A stretch of DNA of 58,662 nt from Gemmatimonadota bacterium (lineage in GTDB: Bacteria; Gemmatimonadota; Gemmatimonadetes; Longimicrobiales; Longimicrobiaceae): assembly GCA_031260285.1 (NCBI GenBank), contig JAIRKD010000055.1, positions 1 to 58,662 of the forward strand, read 5' to 3'. The translations under genes and the position numbers were made by a program. This document shows, piece by piece, positions 48,622 through 58,500 of this stretch. A model generated the notes under the pieces. It ran no database searches, was not told the origin of the DNA, and saw only the letters and a program-made list of their open reading frames with translations. The stretch's first letter is position 1, and every line of letters begins with the position of its first letter.

Positions 48622-51143
48622 TGGGTATCATCCGTTATCGTGGCGTCGCGGCCCTGGTATTTGCGCTCCTTCTGCCGGTTGCCGCGTGCGCCCAGCAGGA
48701 CGCGGGATCCGCTGCCGCTGCCCTCACAGGCGGCCGCTACGATGACGCGATCCGCATCGCCAGCGCGGATCTTCGCGCTGGTGACGCTGCCTCCCGGGAG
48801 ACGCTTGTCCGCGCACTTCTGGATGTGGGTCGCTACGATGAAGCGGTTGAGGCGGCGGAAGGCCTGCCGCTCCTCCGGGGCGAAGCACACTTCGCCCGCG
48901 GCCGGCTCACCGAAGCGGATGCCGCATTTGCGGAGGCCGTCACAAATGGCGGGGCAGACCGGCTTACGGCAGAGCTGCGCCGCGCGGAGATCCTCTGGCT
49001 GCGTGGGAACCGCGAAGAGGCACGCACTGCCTTCAACCGCTTCATCGATGTCTACAACCGCTCCGACCAGCTTCCCGCTGAAGATCTGACCGCGGTTGGA
49101 AATGCGGTCTGGTACCTCGGTGGCCGGGAGTCCGCTCTCTTCCAGGACGCGGTTCTCGCTTTTGACCAGGCTACCCGGCGCGACCCCCGGGCGATTGAAC
49201 CCCACATCCGCCTCGCGGAGCTGTTCATCGAGAAGTACAGCGCCCAGGAAGCCGCTGACGCGCTGGGTGACGCACTGGCGATCAACCCGAATCACCCTCG
49301 GGCACTGCTCGCCAAGGCGCGTCTCCGCTCCTTCGAGAACGCCCGTGGCGAAGCGATGGATCTGGTTGGCCGGGCGCTTCAGGTGAACCCGAACCTCGTG
49401 CCCGCGCTGCTCTTCCGCGCCCGCATGAACCTGGACACGGAGAACTGGGACGAGGCGGAAAAGGACCTCCATCTCGCGCTTGAAGTCAATCCGTCCTCGC
49501 TTGAGGGGCTCTCAACACTGGCGGCGCTGCACTACGTCCGGAACGACCAGCGTCAGTACCGTGAGGTCAGTGACCGGGTCCGCTCTCTTAATCCGGGGTA
49601 CGCGGGGCTGCTGACCACCGTGGCGGAGATCGCCGCGCAGGTCCGTCTCTACCGTGACGCTGCCGACCTCGCCGCCCAGGCAGTTGAACTGGATCCGGAG
49701 TCCTGGTCAGCGTACTCGGTTCTGGGGCTCAACCTCTTCCGGACGGGGCGGATCGAGGAAGCGAAGGCCGCTCTCAACCGCTCCTTTGCGGGTGATCCGT
49801 ACAATGTCTGGATCAAGAACAACCTCGACCTGCTGGATACCTTCCGGGAGTACGAGGTCCGTTCACCCGACGCGCGTCTCTCGTTCATGCTTCGCGCTGA
49901 CGAGGCGGACCTGCTCTATCCCTATGCGGTGCAGGCCGCTACCGAAGCACTTGAGAGTCAGATTTCCCGCTACGGCATGCGCCCCCGGGGCTCCGTCCGT
50001 GTCGAATTCTATCCGCGCAGCGCGGACTTCTCGGTGCGTACGGTTGGCCTTGCCGGCCTCGGAGCGCTGGGCGTCAGCTTCGGAGATGTTCTTGCACTTG
50101 ATGCGCCTTCTGCCCGGGAACCCGGCAGCTACAACTGGCTGACCACCCTCTGGCATGAGATGGGGCACACAGTGGCACTGGAGGTGAGTGGCAACCGCGT
50201 CCCCCGCTGGCTTACGGAGGGGATGTCGGTTGTTGAAGAGCGATATACAACACCCGGCTGGACTCCGGCTATCGCGCCCGAGTTCATCGTTGCGTACGAT
50301 GAGAAGCAACTTCCGCCGGTCAGTCGGCTGAACGAAGGGTTCATCCGGCCTCCAACGCCGCAGCATCTCAGCCTCGCCTACCAGATGGCCTCGCTGGTTG
50401 TTGAATGGATCCAGGAGACGAGGGGCTTCAGCTCGCTGATCACGATGCTCCGCGCCTACAACGATGGCCAGTCCACCGCGCAGGTGCTGGAGGGAGTGCT
50501 GGGCGCCTCACCGGAGCGGATTGACGAGGAGTTTGACCGCTGGCTGCGGAACCGTGCGGACCCCGCCCAGGCACGCGCATACCTCGATGCTCTCCACGAG
50601 GCAGGGGAACAGGTAGCCAATGGAGAGAACGAGAAGGCGGTGATCACCCTCAACCGGGCGAAGACTCTCTTCCCGCCGGGAGGTGGAACCGCGGCCAATG
50701 CACTGCTGGCGCGTCTCCAGCTTCAGATGAACGATGAGGCGGGTGCAATCGAGTCGCTTGCTGAATACACGAAGTACGACGAGAACGCCTACCGGGCGAA
50801 CCTCGAACTCGCCGGTCTGCTCAACAAGAAGGGGGACAGTGCAGGCGCGCTGCTGGCGCTTGATCGTGCGGTATGGATCTATCCCTACGAGCTTGAGCCG
50901 CACCAGCGGCTTGCGGATCTGGCTTCCGCGCAGGGGAACCATACCATTGCGGTCCGGGAGCGCAGGGCGGTGATCGGCCTTCGTCCGACGGATATGGCGG
51001 GCGCCCGCTACCAGCTGGCGGAGGCGCTCCTCCAGGCGGGCCAGCGTGATGAAGCCCGCGTCGAGGTGCTGCGCGCCCTGGAGATCGCGCCCGGCTATGC
51101 TGAAGCACAACAGCTTCTACTCCGGCTCCATGAGCCGATCTGA
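48621..51143 (+). CDS. TPR lipoprotein with HExxH metallopeptidase (peptidase MA-like) domain
   Basis: 840-residue lipoprotein (lipobox VAAC, Cys23). TPR-type helical repeats fill about 30-410 (ALDVGRYDEAVEAAE, AAFAEAVTNGGADR, ADALGDALAINPNHPRALLAK, AEKDLHLALEVNPSSLEGLS). A gluzincin-like domain of the peptidase MA type follows: LTTLWHEMGHTVALEV (zinc ligands His512, His516, catalytic Glu513) and VPRWLTEGMSVVEE with the third ligand Glu533. More TPRs complete the C-terminus (about 660-840). Likely a membrane-anchored peptidase whose repeats bind a substrate or partner. It overlaps the preceding stop and is followed after 99 bases by moxR. Confidence 0.87.
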   Translation: MGIIRYRGVAALVFALLLPVAACAQQDAGSAAAALTGGRYDDAIRIASADLRAGDAASRETLVRALLDVGRYDEAVEAAEGLPLLRGEAHFARGRLTEADAAFAEAVTNGGADRLTAELRRAEILWLRGNREEARTAFNRFIDVYNRSDQLPAEDLTAVGNAVWYLGGRESALFQDAVLAFDQATRRDPRAIEPHIRLAELFIEKYSAQEAADALGDALAINPNHPRALLAKARLRSFENARGEAMDLVGRALQVNPNLVPALLFRARMNLDTENWDEAEKDLHLALEVNPSSLEGLSTLAALHYVRNDQRQYREVSDRVRSLNPGYAGLLTTVAEIAAQVRLYRDAADLAAQAVELDPESWSAYSVLGLNLFRTGRIEEAKAALNRSFAGDPYNVWIKNNLDLLDTFREYEVRSPDARLSFMLRADEADLLYPYAVQAATEALESQISRYGMRPRGSVRVEFYPRSADFSVRTVGLAGLGALGVSFGDVLALDAPSAREPGSYNWLTTLWHEMGHTVALEVSGNRVPRWLTEGMSVVEERYTTPGWTPAIAPEFIVAYDEKQLPPVSRLNEGFIRPPTPQHLSLAYQMASLVVEWIQETRGFSSLITMLRAYNDGQSTAQVLEGVLGASPERIDEEFDRWLRNRADPAQARAYLDALHEAGEQVANGENEKAVITLNRAKTLFPPGGGTAANALLARLQLQMNDEAGAIESLAEYTKYDENAYRANLELAGLLNKKGDSAGALLALDRAVWIYPYELEPHQRLADLASAQGNHTIAVRERRAVIGLRPTDMAGARYQLAEALLQAGQRDEARVEVLRALEIAPGYAEAQQLLLRLHEPI

Positions 51144-51153
51144 GACGGTACGT

Positions 51154-51168
51154 CCGCCACAAGGGCGG
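51154..51168 (+). terminator. Weak hairpin before the MoxR gene
   Basis: CCGCC (51154-51158) and GGCGG (51164-51168) pair around five bases and are followed by GTTTATT. It could give partial termination, raising or lowering the ratio of upstream to downstream products. Confidence 0.35.
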
Positions 51169-51242
51169 GTTTATTGGCACGACCGACGCTCCGGCGGCGG
51201 TTCTATCCACTCACCGATAGCGGGAGCATCAGATTGTCGTCC

Positions 51243-52271
51243 ATGATCAATTCGGCGGTGCTTGGGAGCGATGAAGACCTTGAGCTCGCGGAAAAACTGA
51301 AACAGGGTCACGAACGGATTCTCGTAGAACTGCGCAAGGCGATCATCGGGCAGGAGACGGTGGTTGAGCAGCTTCTTCTTTCACTCTTCGTGGGCGGCAA
51401 CTCCCTTATTCTGGGTGCGCCGGGCCTCGCAAAGACGCTGCTTGTCCATTCGCTTGCCCAGGTGCTGAACCTCAAGTTCAACCGCATCCAGTTCACCCCG
51501 GACCTGATGCCCTCGGATATCACCGGGACCGACATCATCCAGGAAGACCCTGCCACGGGCAGGCGGCAGATGGTCTTCTCACCAGGACCGATCTTCGCCA
51601 ATATCGTCCTGGCGGACGAGATCAACCGGACGCCCCCGAAGACCCAGGCGGCGCTCCTGGAAGCGATGCAGGAGCACCGCGTCACAATCCAGGGCCGCAC
51701 CTATACCCTGGAAGAGCCGTTCTTTGTCTTCGCGACGCAGAACCCGATCGAGCTTGAGGGTACCTATCCCCTCCCGGAAGCCCAGCTTGACCGCTTCATG
51801 TTCGAGATCATCATCGATCACCTGCCGGAGGAGCAGGAGCTTGAGGTGATCCGGGCGACAACCTCGCCCTCAAAACCGGTCTTCGAACGGGCGGTATCCG
51901 GTGAGGATATCATTGCCTTCCAGCGTCTGGTACGGCGCGTTCCGGTGCCGGATCCGGTGATGCGGTACGCTCTCGCGCTGGTACGCACGACCCGGCCGAA
52001 CGCCGAGGGACCGGTCCCGCCGTTCATCAAGAACTGGGTCGCCTACGGAGCCAGCGTTCGCGCTGCCCAGTTCCTTACGCTCGGCGCCAAGGCCCGCGCA
52101 CTGATGGCCGGCCGCCCGTATGTGGACTTCGACGATGTGAAGGCTCTGGTACACCCGGTTCTCCGGCACCGGATCCTCACGAACTTCCATGCAGAGTCCG
52201 AGCGGGTCACCACAGATCAGATCATCGACCAGCTGGTCGCCGTGGTACCGATCCCCCGTTCGGGGATGTAG
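51243..52271 (+). CDS. MoxR family AAA+ ATPase
   Basis: Chaperone-like AAA+ ATPase of 342 residues. Walker A GAPGLAKT (58-65), Walker B LADEINRTPPKTQAALLEAM (123-142), sensor 1 FATQNPIELEGTYPLPEAQLD with the arginine finger region after it, and the C-terminal lid domain are intact. MoxR proteins hexamerise and remodel vWA-containing partners to insert cofactors or assemble complexes. ATG 51243 (MINSAVLGSDED) is used; the reading frame extends to an ATG at 51174 without family character. It is followed after 126 bases by the DUF58 gene, the standard pair. Confidence 0.93.
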   Translation: MINSAVLGSDEDLELAEKLKQGHERILVELRKAIIGQETVVEQLLLSLFVGGNSLILGAPGLAKTLLVHSLAQVLNLKFNRIQFTPDLMPSDITGTDIIQEDPATGRRQMVFSPGPIFANIVLADEINRTPPKTQAALLEAMQEHRVTIQGRTYTLEEPFFVFATQNPIELEGTYPLPEAQLDRFMFEIIIDHLPEEQELEVIRATTSPSKPVFERAVSGEDIIAFQRLVRRVPVPDPVMRYALALVRTTRPNAEGPVPPFIKNWVAYGASVRAAQFLTLGAKARALMAGRPYVDFDDVKALVHPVLRHRILTNFHAESERVTTDQIIDQLVAVVPIPRSGM

Positions 52272-52397
52272 GAGCAACCCCTCCGGCGGTGTCGCTGCTG
52301 ACGCCGCCGGATGCCGGAACGTACGCGGCGGGTGCCGTTCCCCGGCTGGACCGGAGCGCCGGAACCCTTTCGGAAGTCTTTCGAAGAGAAGGATCTG

Positions 52398-53321
52398 ATG
52401 GCGAATTCAGCAGTAGTCAACGACTCCCTCGGGCGGTTTCTCGATCCCCATGTCCTCGCGCGGATCGGGAATCTCGAACTGCTTTCCCGGTCGGTGGTCA
52501 CAGGCTTCATCAACGGTCTCCACCGGTCGGCGAACCTGGGGCTTTCCATGGATTTCGCCGAACACCGCGGCTATATGCCCGGCGACGATATCCGACGGGT
52601 CGACTGGCGGCTGTTTGCGCGCACCGACCGCTTCTACATCAAGGAGTTCGAGGCAGATACCAACTCGAACTTCGTGACGGTTCTGGATGTGTCCAGCTCG
52701 ATGAACTACACGGGCGCCGGCATCCGCAAGATCGACTACGCCCGCTACCTCGCTGCCTGCCTGACCTACTTCGTCAAGGGACAGCGGGACCGGATCGGCC
52801 TGGTCACCTTCGATTCGAAGGTGGTGGATTACGTGCCGCCTTCCGCCCGGCATCTGGATACCATTCTTCACACCCTCAACCGGATTGAACCGGGAACGGG
52901 TCGGAAGGGTGACCTGAAAGAACCGCTTCACCGCGCTGCTGACCGTCTCCGCCGGAAGGGGATGATCGTCCTGATCTCGGACCTCTACGAGGATCCGGAG
53001 AAAGTGATCGAGGCGATCAAGCCGCTCCGGGGTCGCGGCCATGAGCTGATGGTCTTCCAGATTCTGGATCCGAACGAGATCAACTTCCCGTTTGAGAACC
53101 CCAGCCTCTTTGAGGATCTGGAGAGTGGAACCCGGCTGCCCATCAGCCCCGCGGCGCTCCGGGAGCGCTACCGGGAGTCGATGAACACCCATCTTTCCAC
53201 GCTTGCCCGTCTTTTCCGGGAGAACCATGTGGAGTACGCCCTGCACAACACGGCGGAACCCCTGGACTTCGCCCTGTTCGACTTCCTCTCCGCGCGTGAG
53301 CGCATGAGCAAAGTTCGCTGA
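52398..53321 (+). CDS. DUF58 domain protein (vWA-like)
   Basis: 307-residue cytoplasmic partner of MoxR. The DUF58 signature RGYMPGDDIRRVDWRLFART (57-76) with FYIKEFEADTN after it is fully conserved, and a vWA-type MIDAS DVSSS (97-101) follows. Start at 52398 (MANSAVVNDSLGRF) has AAGGAT at good spacing; an ATG at 52311 would add 29 residues with no homology. The stop shares its A with the start of the BatA-like gene (TGATG). The set MoxR-DUF58-BatA is a conserved module in many bacteria, sometimes linked to aerotolerance or envelope stress. Confidence 0.92.
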   Translation: MANSAVVNDSLGRFLDPHVLARIGNLELLSRSVVTGFINGLHRSANLGLSMDFAEHRGYMPGDDIRRVDWRLFARTDRFYIKEFEADTNSNFVTVLDVSSSMNYTGAGIRKIDYARYLAACLTYFVKGQRDRIGLVTFDSKVVDYVPPSARHLDTILHTLNRIEPGTGRKGDLKEPLHRAADRLRRKGMIVLISDLYEDPEKVIEAIKPLRGRGHELMVFQILDPNEINFPFENPSLFEDLESGTRLPISPAALRERYRESMNTHLSTLARLFRENHVEYALHNTAEPLDFALFDFLSARERMSKVR

Positions 53322-55423
53322 TGTCTCTGAGTTTCCTCGTTCCAGCGTTCTTCGCGGGGCTGCTCGCGCTCGCGATTCCGGTTCTGATCCACCTGTCGCG
53401 GCGCGACACGCGGAATCCGGAGCATTTCCCGTCGTTCATGTTCCTGGACAAGGTCCCCCAGAACCGGACCGAGAAACGCCGGATCCACCGCTGGCCGCTC
53501 TTCATCCTCCGCAGTCTGGCGATCGCGCTGCTGGTGCTCGCCTTTGCCCGGCCGTTCCTGGCAGGGAATGAAGATTCCCCGGCGGGCGCGACGGGAGGCG
53601 ACCGTGAGGTGGTTGTCCTGCTCGACCGCTCCTACAGCATGGATGCGGGCGACCGGTGGCAGCGGGCAACCAGCGCCGCGGAGGAAGTGATTTCCGGACT
53701 TTCGGGTGGCGACCGGGGAACAGTGATTCTCTTTGATACCGGCGCGGAAACAGCTTCGGAATCCACAAACGATCGCGGGGTTCTGCGCACCGCCATCCGC
53801 GATGCGCGCCCGGGTTCGCGGAAAACACGTTACGCTCCGGCGCTGCGTTATGCCGCGCGCGTGCTTTCAGCATCCCCCCTTCCCCGTCAGGAACTGGTGG
53901 TCATCTCCGACTTCCAGCGCGGGGGGTGGGACGCGGATGGTGGAGAGACCTCCTCGCTGCGGCTTCCCGCCGGAACCCTGATCTCCACAGTCAACGTGGT
54001 GAACGACGGGGACACGGGTGTCAACATCGCCGTCACCGGGGCGGACTTCGACCGGCAGGTGGTCACGGAGCGCGAGCGGGTGACGGTGACCGCACGGTTC
54101 GCCTCGAATGGCGGCGTGACAGGTGACATCCCCGTCTCGCTGGAGATCAACGGCCGTCCGGTGGAGACACTCTCCCTGAACTTCGGCGAGGGGAACAGCG
54201 GCAGCATCAGCTTCAGCGCGATCACACTTCCGGAAACGGGAGTCACCCGCGGTACAGTGCGCATCCCGAACGACCTGCTTGCGGCGGACAACGTCTTCAA
54301 CTTCGTTCTCTCCTCTGATCAGCGGATCCCCGTTCTGATCATGGAGAGCGGGACCTCCCGGACCGGCGGCAGCTACTTCCTCGAACGTGCGCTGTCCGTG
54401 AGCGGCACTCCGGGGTTCAAACCCGAGGTCCGGCGTGGTGGCGAGATCCGCCCGATGGACCTGGCTTCAAATCCGGTGGTGATACTGAACCAGGCACCCT
54501 TCCCCGGCGGGGCGTCGGGTGAACGGCTCCGGCAGTATGTGGAACAGGGGGGCGGCGTTGTGATGGTTCTCGGCGACGCACAGCCCGGTGACTGGTCGGG
54601 TGTTCTGCCCAGCATCCCCGCACCCGTGGACCGGATGCGTGACGGGGGAACCACCCTCGGCTATGTAGATATGGGGCACCCGGTCTTCGAAGCGTTTGCC
54701 GGCCCGCGCTCCGGTGACTTCGGTTCACCCCGCTTCTACCGTTACCGGCCCTTCCCCTCGGAATCGTTCCCGAGAGTGCTCGCGCGCTTCGGTGACGGGG
54801 GCGTCGCTCTCGCGGAACGCTCGATCGGGGACGGGAAGCTCCTGATCTGGACCTCAACGCTGGATACGGACTGGAACGACCTCACCCTTCATCCGGTGTT
54901 CCTGCCGTTCCTTCATCAGCTGACGCGTTACGCGGCCGGCCATGCGCCGCCACCCAGCTGGCATACCATCGGCGACCCGCTGGATGTGCGTGGGTTCCTG
55001 CGCGCTGACCAGCGTTCCGCGATTGCCGTCACCCCCCGTGACCAGCAGGTCGAGGTGGATACCGGAACACCGCTTGAGCTTACGGAAACCGGGTTCTACG
55101 AGCTGCGTGACGCTCGCGGTGGCCAGCAGCTCGCGGCATACGCGGTGAACGTGGATATCTCCGAATCCGAGCTGAGCAGCTTTGACCCGGAAGAGATGCA
55201 GACAGCCCTGGTGGCTGCCGCCCAGGCTGCACCCTCCTCCTCAGAGCTGTCCGGCCTCTCGATCACGGAACGGGAGCGCATCCAGGGCGGATGGTGGTAC
55301 CTCATCCTGGGAGTGTTCACTCTCCTTCTGGCTGAGACGTTCTTCTCGAACCGGGGCGCGGCCGGCCGTGATGCACTGATGGACCGGTGGCGTTCCTTCC
55401 GGCGGGGAAGTCTCGCGGGCTGA
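53321..55423 (+). CDS. BatA-like membrane vWA protein
   Basis: 700-residue membrane protein. The N-terminal BatA region is clear: LVPAFFAGLLALAIPVLIHL followed by RRDTRNPEHFPSFMFLDKVP and a second helix (about 60-78). The vWA domain then begins VVVLLDRSYSMDAG (MIDAS D102-x-S104-x-S106). The middle of the protein (about 200-560) holds Ig-like and amidotransferase-like parts (GERLRQYVEQGGGVVMVLGD), similar to the vWA protein at the start of the cluster. A C-terminal helix lies at about 662-680. Its stop is followed by a 162-base spacer before the DUF4175 gene. Confidence 0.9.
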   Translation: MSLSFLVPAFFAGLLALAIPVLIHLSRRDTRNPEHFPSFMFLDKVPQNRTEKRRIHRWPLFILRSLAIALLVLAFARPFLAGNEDSPAGATGGDREVVVLLDRSYSMDAGDRWQRATSAAEEVISGLSGGDRGTVILFDTGAETASESTNDRGVLRTAIRDARPGSRKTRYAPALRYAARVLSASPLPRQELVVISDFQRGGWDADGGETSSLRLPAGTLISTVNVVNDGDTGVNIAVTGADFDRQVVTERERVTVTARFASNGGVTGDIPVSLEINGRPVETLSLNFGEGNSGSISFSAITLPETGVTRGTVRIPNDLLAADNVFNFVLSSDQRIPVLIMESGTSRTGGSYFLERALSVSGTPGFKPEVRRGGEIRPMDLASNPVVILNQAPFPGGASGERLRQYVEQGGGVVMVLGDAQPGDWSGVLPSIPAPVDRMRDGGTTLGYVDMGHPVFEAFAGPRSGDFGSPRFYRYRPFPSESFPRVLARFGDGGVALAERSIGDGKLLIWTSTLDTDWNDLTLHPVFLPFLHQLTRYAAGHAPPPSWHTIGDPLDVRGFLRADQRSAIAVTPRDQQVEVDTGTPLELTETGFYELRDARGGQQLAAYAVNVDISESELSSFDPEEMQTALVAAAQAAPSSSELSGLSITERERIQGGWWYLILGVFTLLLAETFFSNRGAAGRDALMDRWRSFRRGSLAG

Positions 55424-55585
55424 GTGACCGGAGCCGAGTGACCGGAATGGAGGTGAAGTTCGGAATGGAAGTATCAGATAGAGGTATCGGGCAGGTGGCT
55501 CTGAACATCCGGGTCTGGTCCCCGCATGGCGACGCCCCCGAACGGGAATGGCGCAGCGATCAAACGAACGCCCCAGGGAGTTGCG

Positions 55586-58500
55586 ATGGACAGCTCAGTG
55601 AATAATTCCAGCCAGTACCAGGAACTGGTCGAGATCGTCGCGGGTGTACGGCGGCGGTGGCGGATGAAACTCGCGATGCGAGGGATAGCGGTGGTTCTCG
55701 CCATCCTTCTCATCACCTTCCTGATCTCCGCCTACGCGCTTGGCGAAACCCGGTTTGCGCCGGCCGCGATCATTACCGCGCGGATCGTCCTCGCCGCGGT
55801 TTTCCTGGGGGCGGTTGGCCTTCTCATCGTTCCGCCCCTCTGGCGGCGGGTATCGGATGAGCAGGTCGCCCTTTATCTGGAAGAACGCGAGCCTTCGCTT
55901 AAATCGTCGCTGATCAGCGCGCTCTCCGCGGGTCGTACGGAAGGATTTTCCCCCGCGCTTGCCCGTCGGACAATCGAGATGGCGGTCACCCGCTGCCGGG
56001 GCATCGAATCCGGGCGGGATCTTGAGAAGAAGGAGTTCAACCGCTCGGCGGGACTCGCCGCCGGTGTTCTGGCAGCGGCCCTGGTCCTGGCGTTTGTCTC
56101 TCCGAATTATGTTCGCCGGAGCGCACGCGCGCTGTTTGTGCCCCTGCGGACAACCGCTGCTGAAGCGAAGGATATCGTGCGTGTGGAGGTCTTCCCCGGC
56201 GATACCACCATCGCCCGCGGAGCGGACCTGCCCGTCAGCGCCAACCTGTTCGGATTCGGAGCACGGGAAGTATGGCTGAACGCCCGTTTTGAGGAGTCGG
56301 ACAGCTACGAACGTATCCCCATGGTTCCCAGCGGTGGGGCCTCGGGCTTTGAGCTGCGTCTCTTCAATATCCGCAGCGGCGCCCAGTACTACATCGAAGC
56401 TGAAGGAATCCAGTCACCGGTCTATACGGTCCAGGTTCTGGATCTTCCGTATGTGGACCGCCTTCATGTCGAGCTGGTTTTCCCCGCGTATACGCGGCTG
56501 GAGACCCAGACCTTCGAGAACGGCGGGGACGTCTACGCGCCTGAGGGCAGCACGGTACGTCTGCAGGTGACTCCCACGATCCCCGCTACCGGGGGTGTGG
56601 TGGCCCTTGGTGATGGCATCAACCTTCCGCTCACCCTCAACGCGGACGGGACGCTCTCCGCCGAATTCCAGGTCACGAAGGGCGGCCTCTACCATATCGA
56701 GCTGCAGACCGCCACCGCCCCCCTTCGGCCCGCATCACCGGAGTACCTCATCGAGGTCATGAACGATGCGCTGCCCATCGTGCGCTTCATCACCCCGGGC
56801 CGCGATATCCGTGTGACGCTGGTGGATGAGCCTTACGTGGAAGCCCAGGCGTCGGATGACTTCGGAGTGCGGAACCTCGAACTCATCTACAGCGTCAACG
56901 GTGAGCCGGAGAAGACGGTTCCTCTCTATACCGCGCAGCCGCTGACCGAGGTCTCGGTGGGGCACACCTTCTACCTGGAAGATCTGGGGCTGCAGGCGGG
57001 TGACTTTGTCTCGTATTACGCTCGGGTGACCGATGTCGGGCCGAACCGGAAGGCCATCACGAGCGATATGTACTTCCTTGAGATCCGTCCGTTTGGTGTT
57101 GAATACCGCCAGGCGGATGCACAGCAGGGCGGCGGCAGCGGCAGCGGCGGCCAGTCGGATCAGCAGGACGACGACCAGCTCTCCCGCCGTCAGCGGGAAC
57201 TGATCTCCGCGACCTTCAACGTTGTCCGCGACCGGAACGACTACTCGGCGGTGGAACTCGCGGCGAACCTGGAATCACTCTCGTCAGGGCAGGATGCACT
57301 CCGGCGGCAGGCGCTGATCCTTGTCGAGCGGCTGGGGAACCGAGGTGCGGTACGTGACACCTCCTTTGATATCATCGCCGAGGCACTCCCGCTGGCCGCT
57401 CAGGAAATGGCCGGCGCGGTTCAGCAGCTTCGCCGGAATGAACCCCAGGAAGCACTTCCCTTTGAACAGCGGGCGCTGGTTCACCTGCAGCGCGCGGAAG
57501 CGGCGTTCCGTGAGGTTCAGGTGAGCGTCGGCTCACAGGGTGGCGCCGGAGGCTCCAGCAGCAGCGGTGGCACCGGGCCATCCGCGGCAGACCTCGCGGA
57601 TCTCTTCGGTCTGGAACTGGATCAGCTTCGCAATCAGTACGAGACTCTGGACCGCAGCCGGGCCTCGCAGGCCGCTACGGAAGTGGATCAGGCGGCAGAC
57701 AAGATCCGCGAACTCGCGCGCCGTCTGGAGCAGCAGAACGAGCAGCTCCGGCGTCAGATGTCACTCCAGTCCCAGTCCGGTGGATCGGGTGACGCGCAGC
57801 GGCAGATGGCTGATGAAACGATGGAGGAGGCCCGGCGGCTGGAGCGGCTCTCCCGCGAGCAGCAGCGCCAGGACCTCGCGGACGCGGCCCAGCAGCTCCG
57901 GAACGCGGCGGAATCACTCCGTCGCGCTGCGGCGGATCAGCGCAGCGGAAACTCCGGGAACTCGCAGCAGGCGCTGGATCAGATCCGTGATGCCTCCCGG
58001 CGCCTTCAGCAGGGCCAGGCAGAAAACCTCCAGTCCGAGGCGGAGAACGTCGCCCGTCGCGCCGCGCAGATCGCCAGCCAGCAGCGGGAGATCGCCCAGG
58101 ATGTCCAGGACCTCTCCCTCTCAAGCTCCAGACGCGCGGAACAGGCCGCCGGCATCACCGACCGGAAGGATCAACAGGCACAACAGCTGGAACAGATGAA
58201 GGAGACGCTGGACCGCCTTGCAAACGAGGCTCGCGCTGAACAGCCTGATGCGTCCCGGCGCCTCCGTTCCGCGGCTGATGCAATCAGCCGGAGCCAGCTG
58301 CCCGAACGGATCCGTGCCTCCCGCGCCAACACCGCTTCGAATATGCCCGCGGAATATGGCCGCCGTGCGGAACGGGATATCCAGGAGAGCCTCGACGAAC
58401 TGGAACGCCTCACTCAGCAGGCCAGCAGCTCCATCACCCAGCCGAATGGAACCGGCGACCGGAACCTCGACAGGGCCCGGGATCTGGTTCGTGGCCTGGA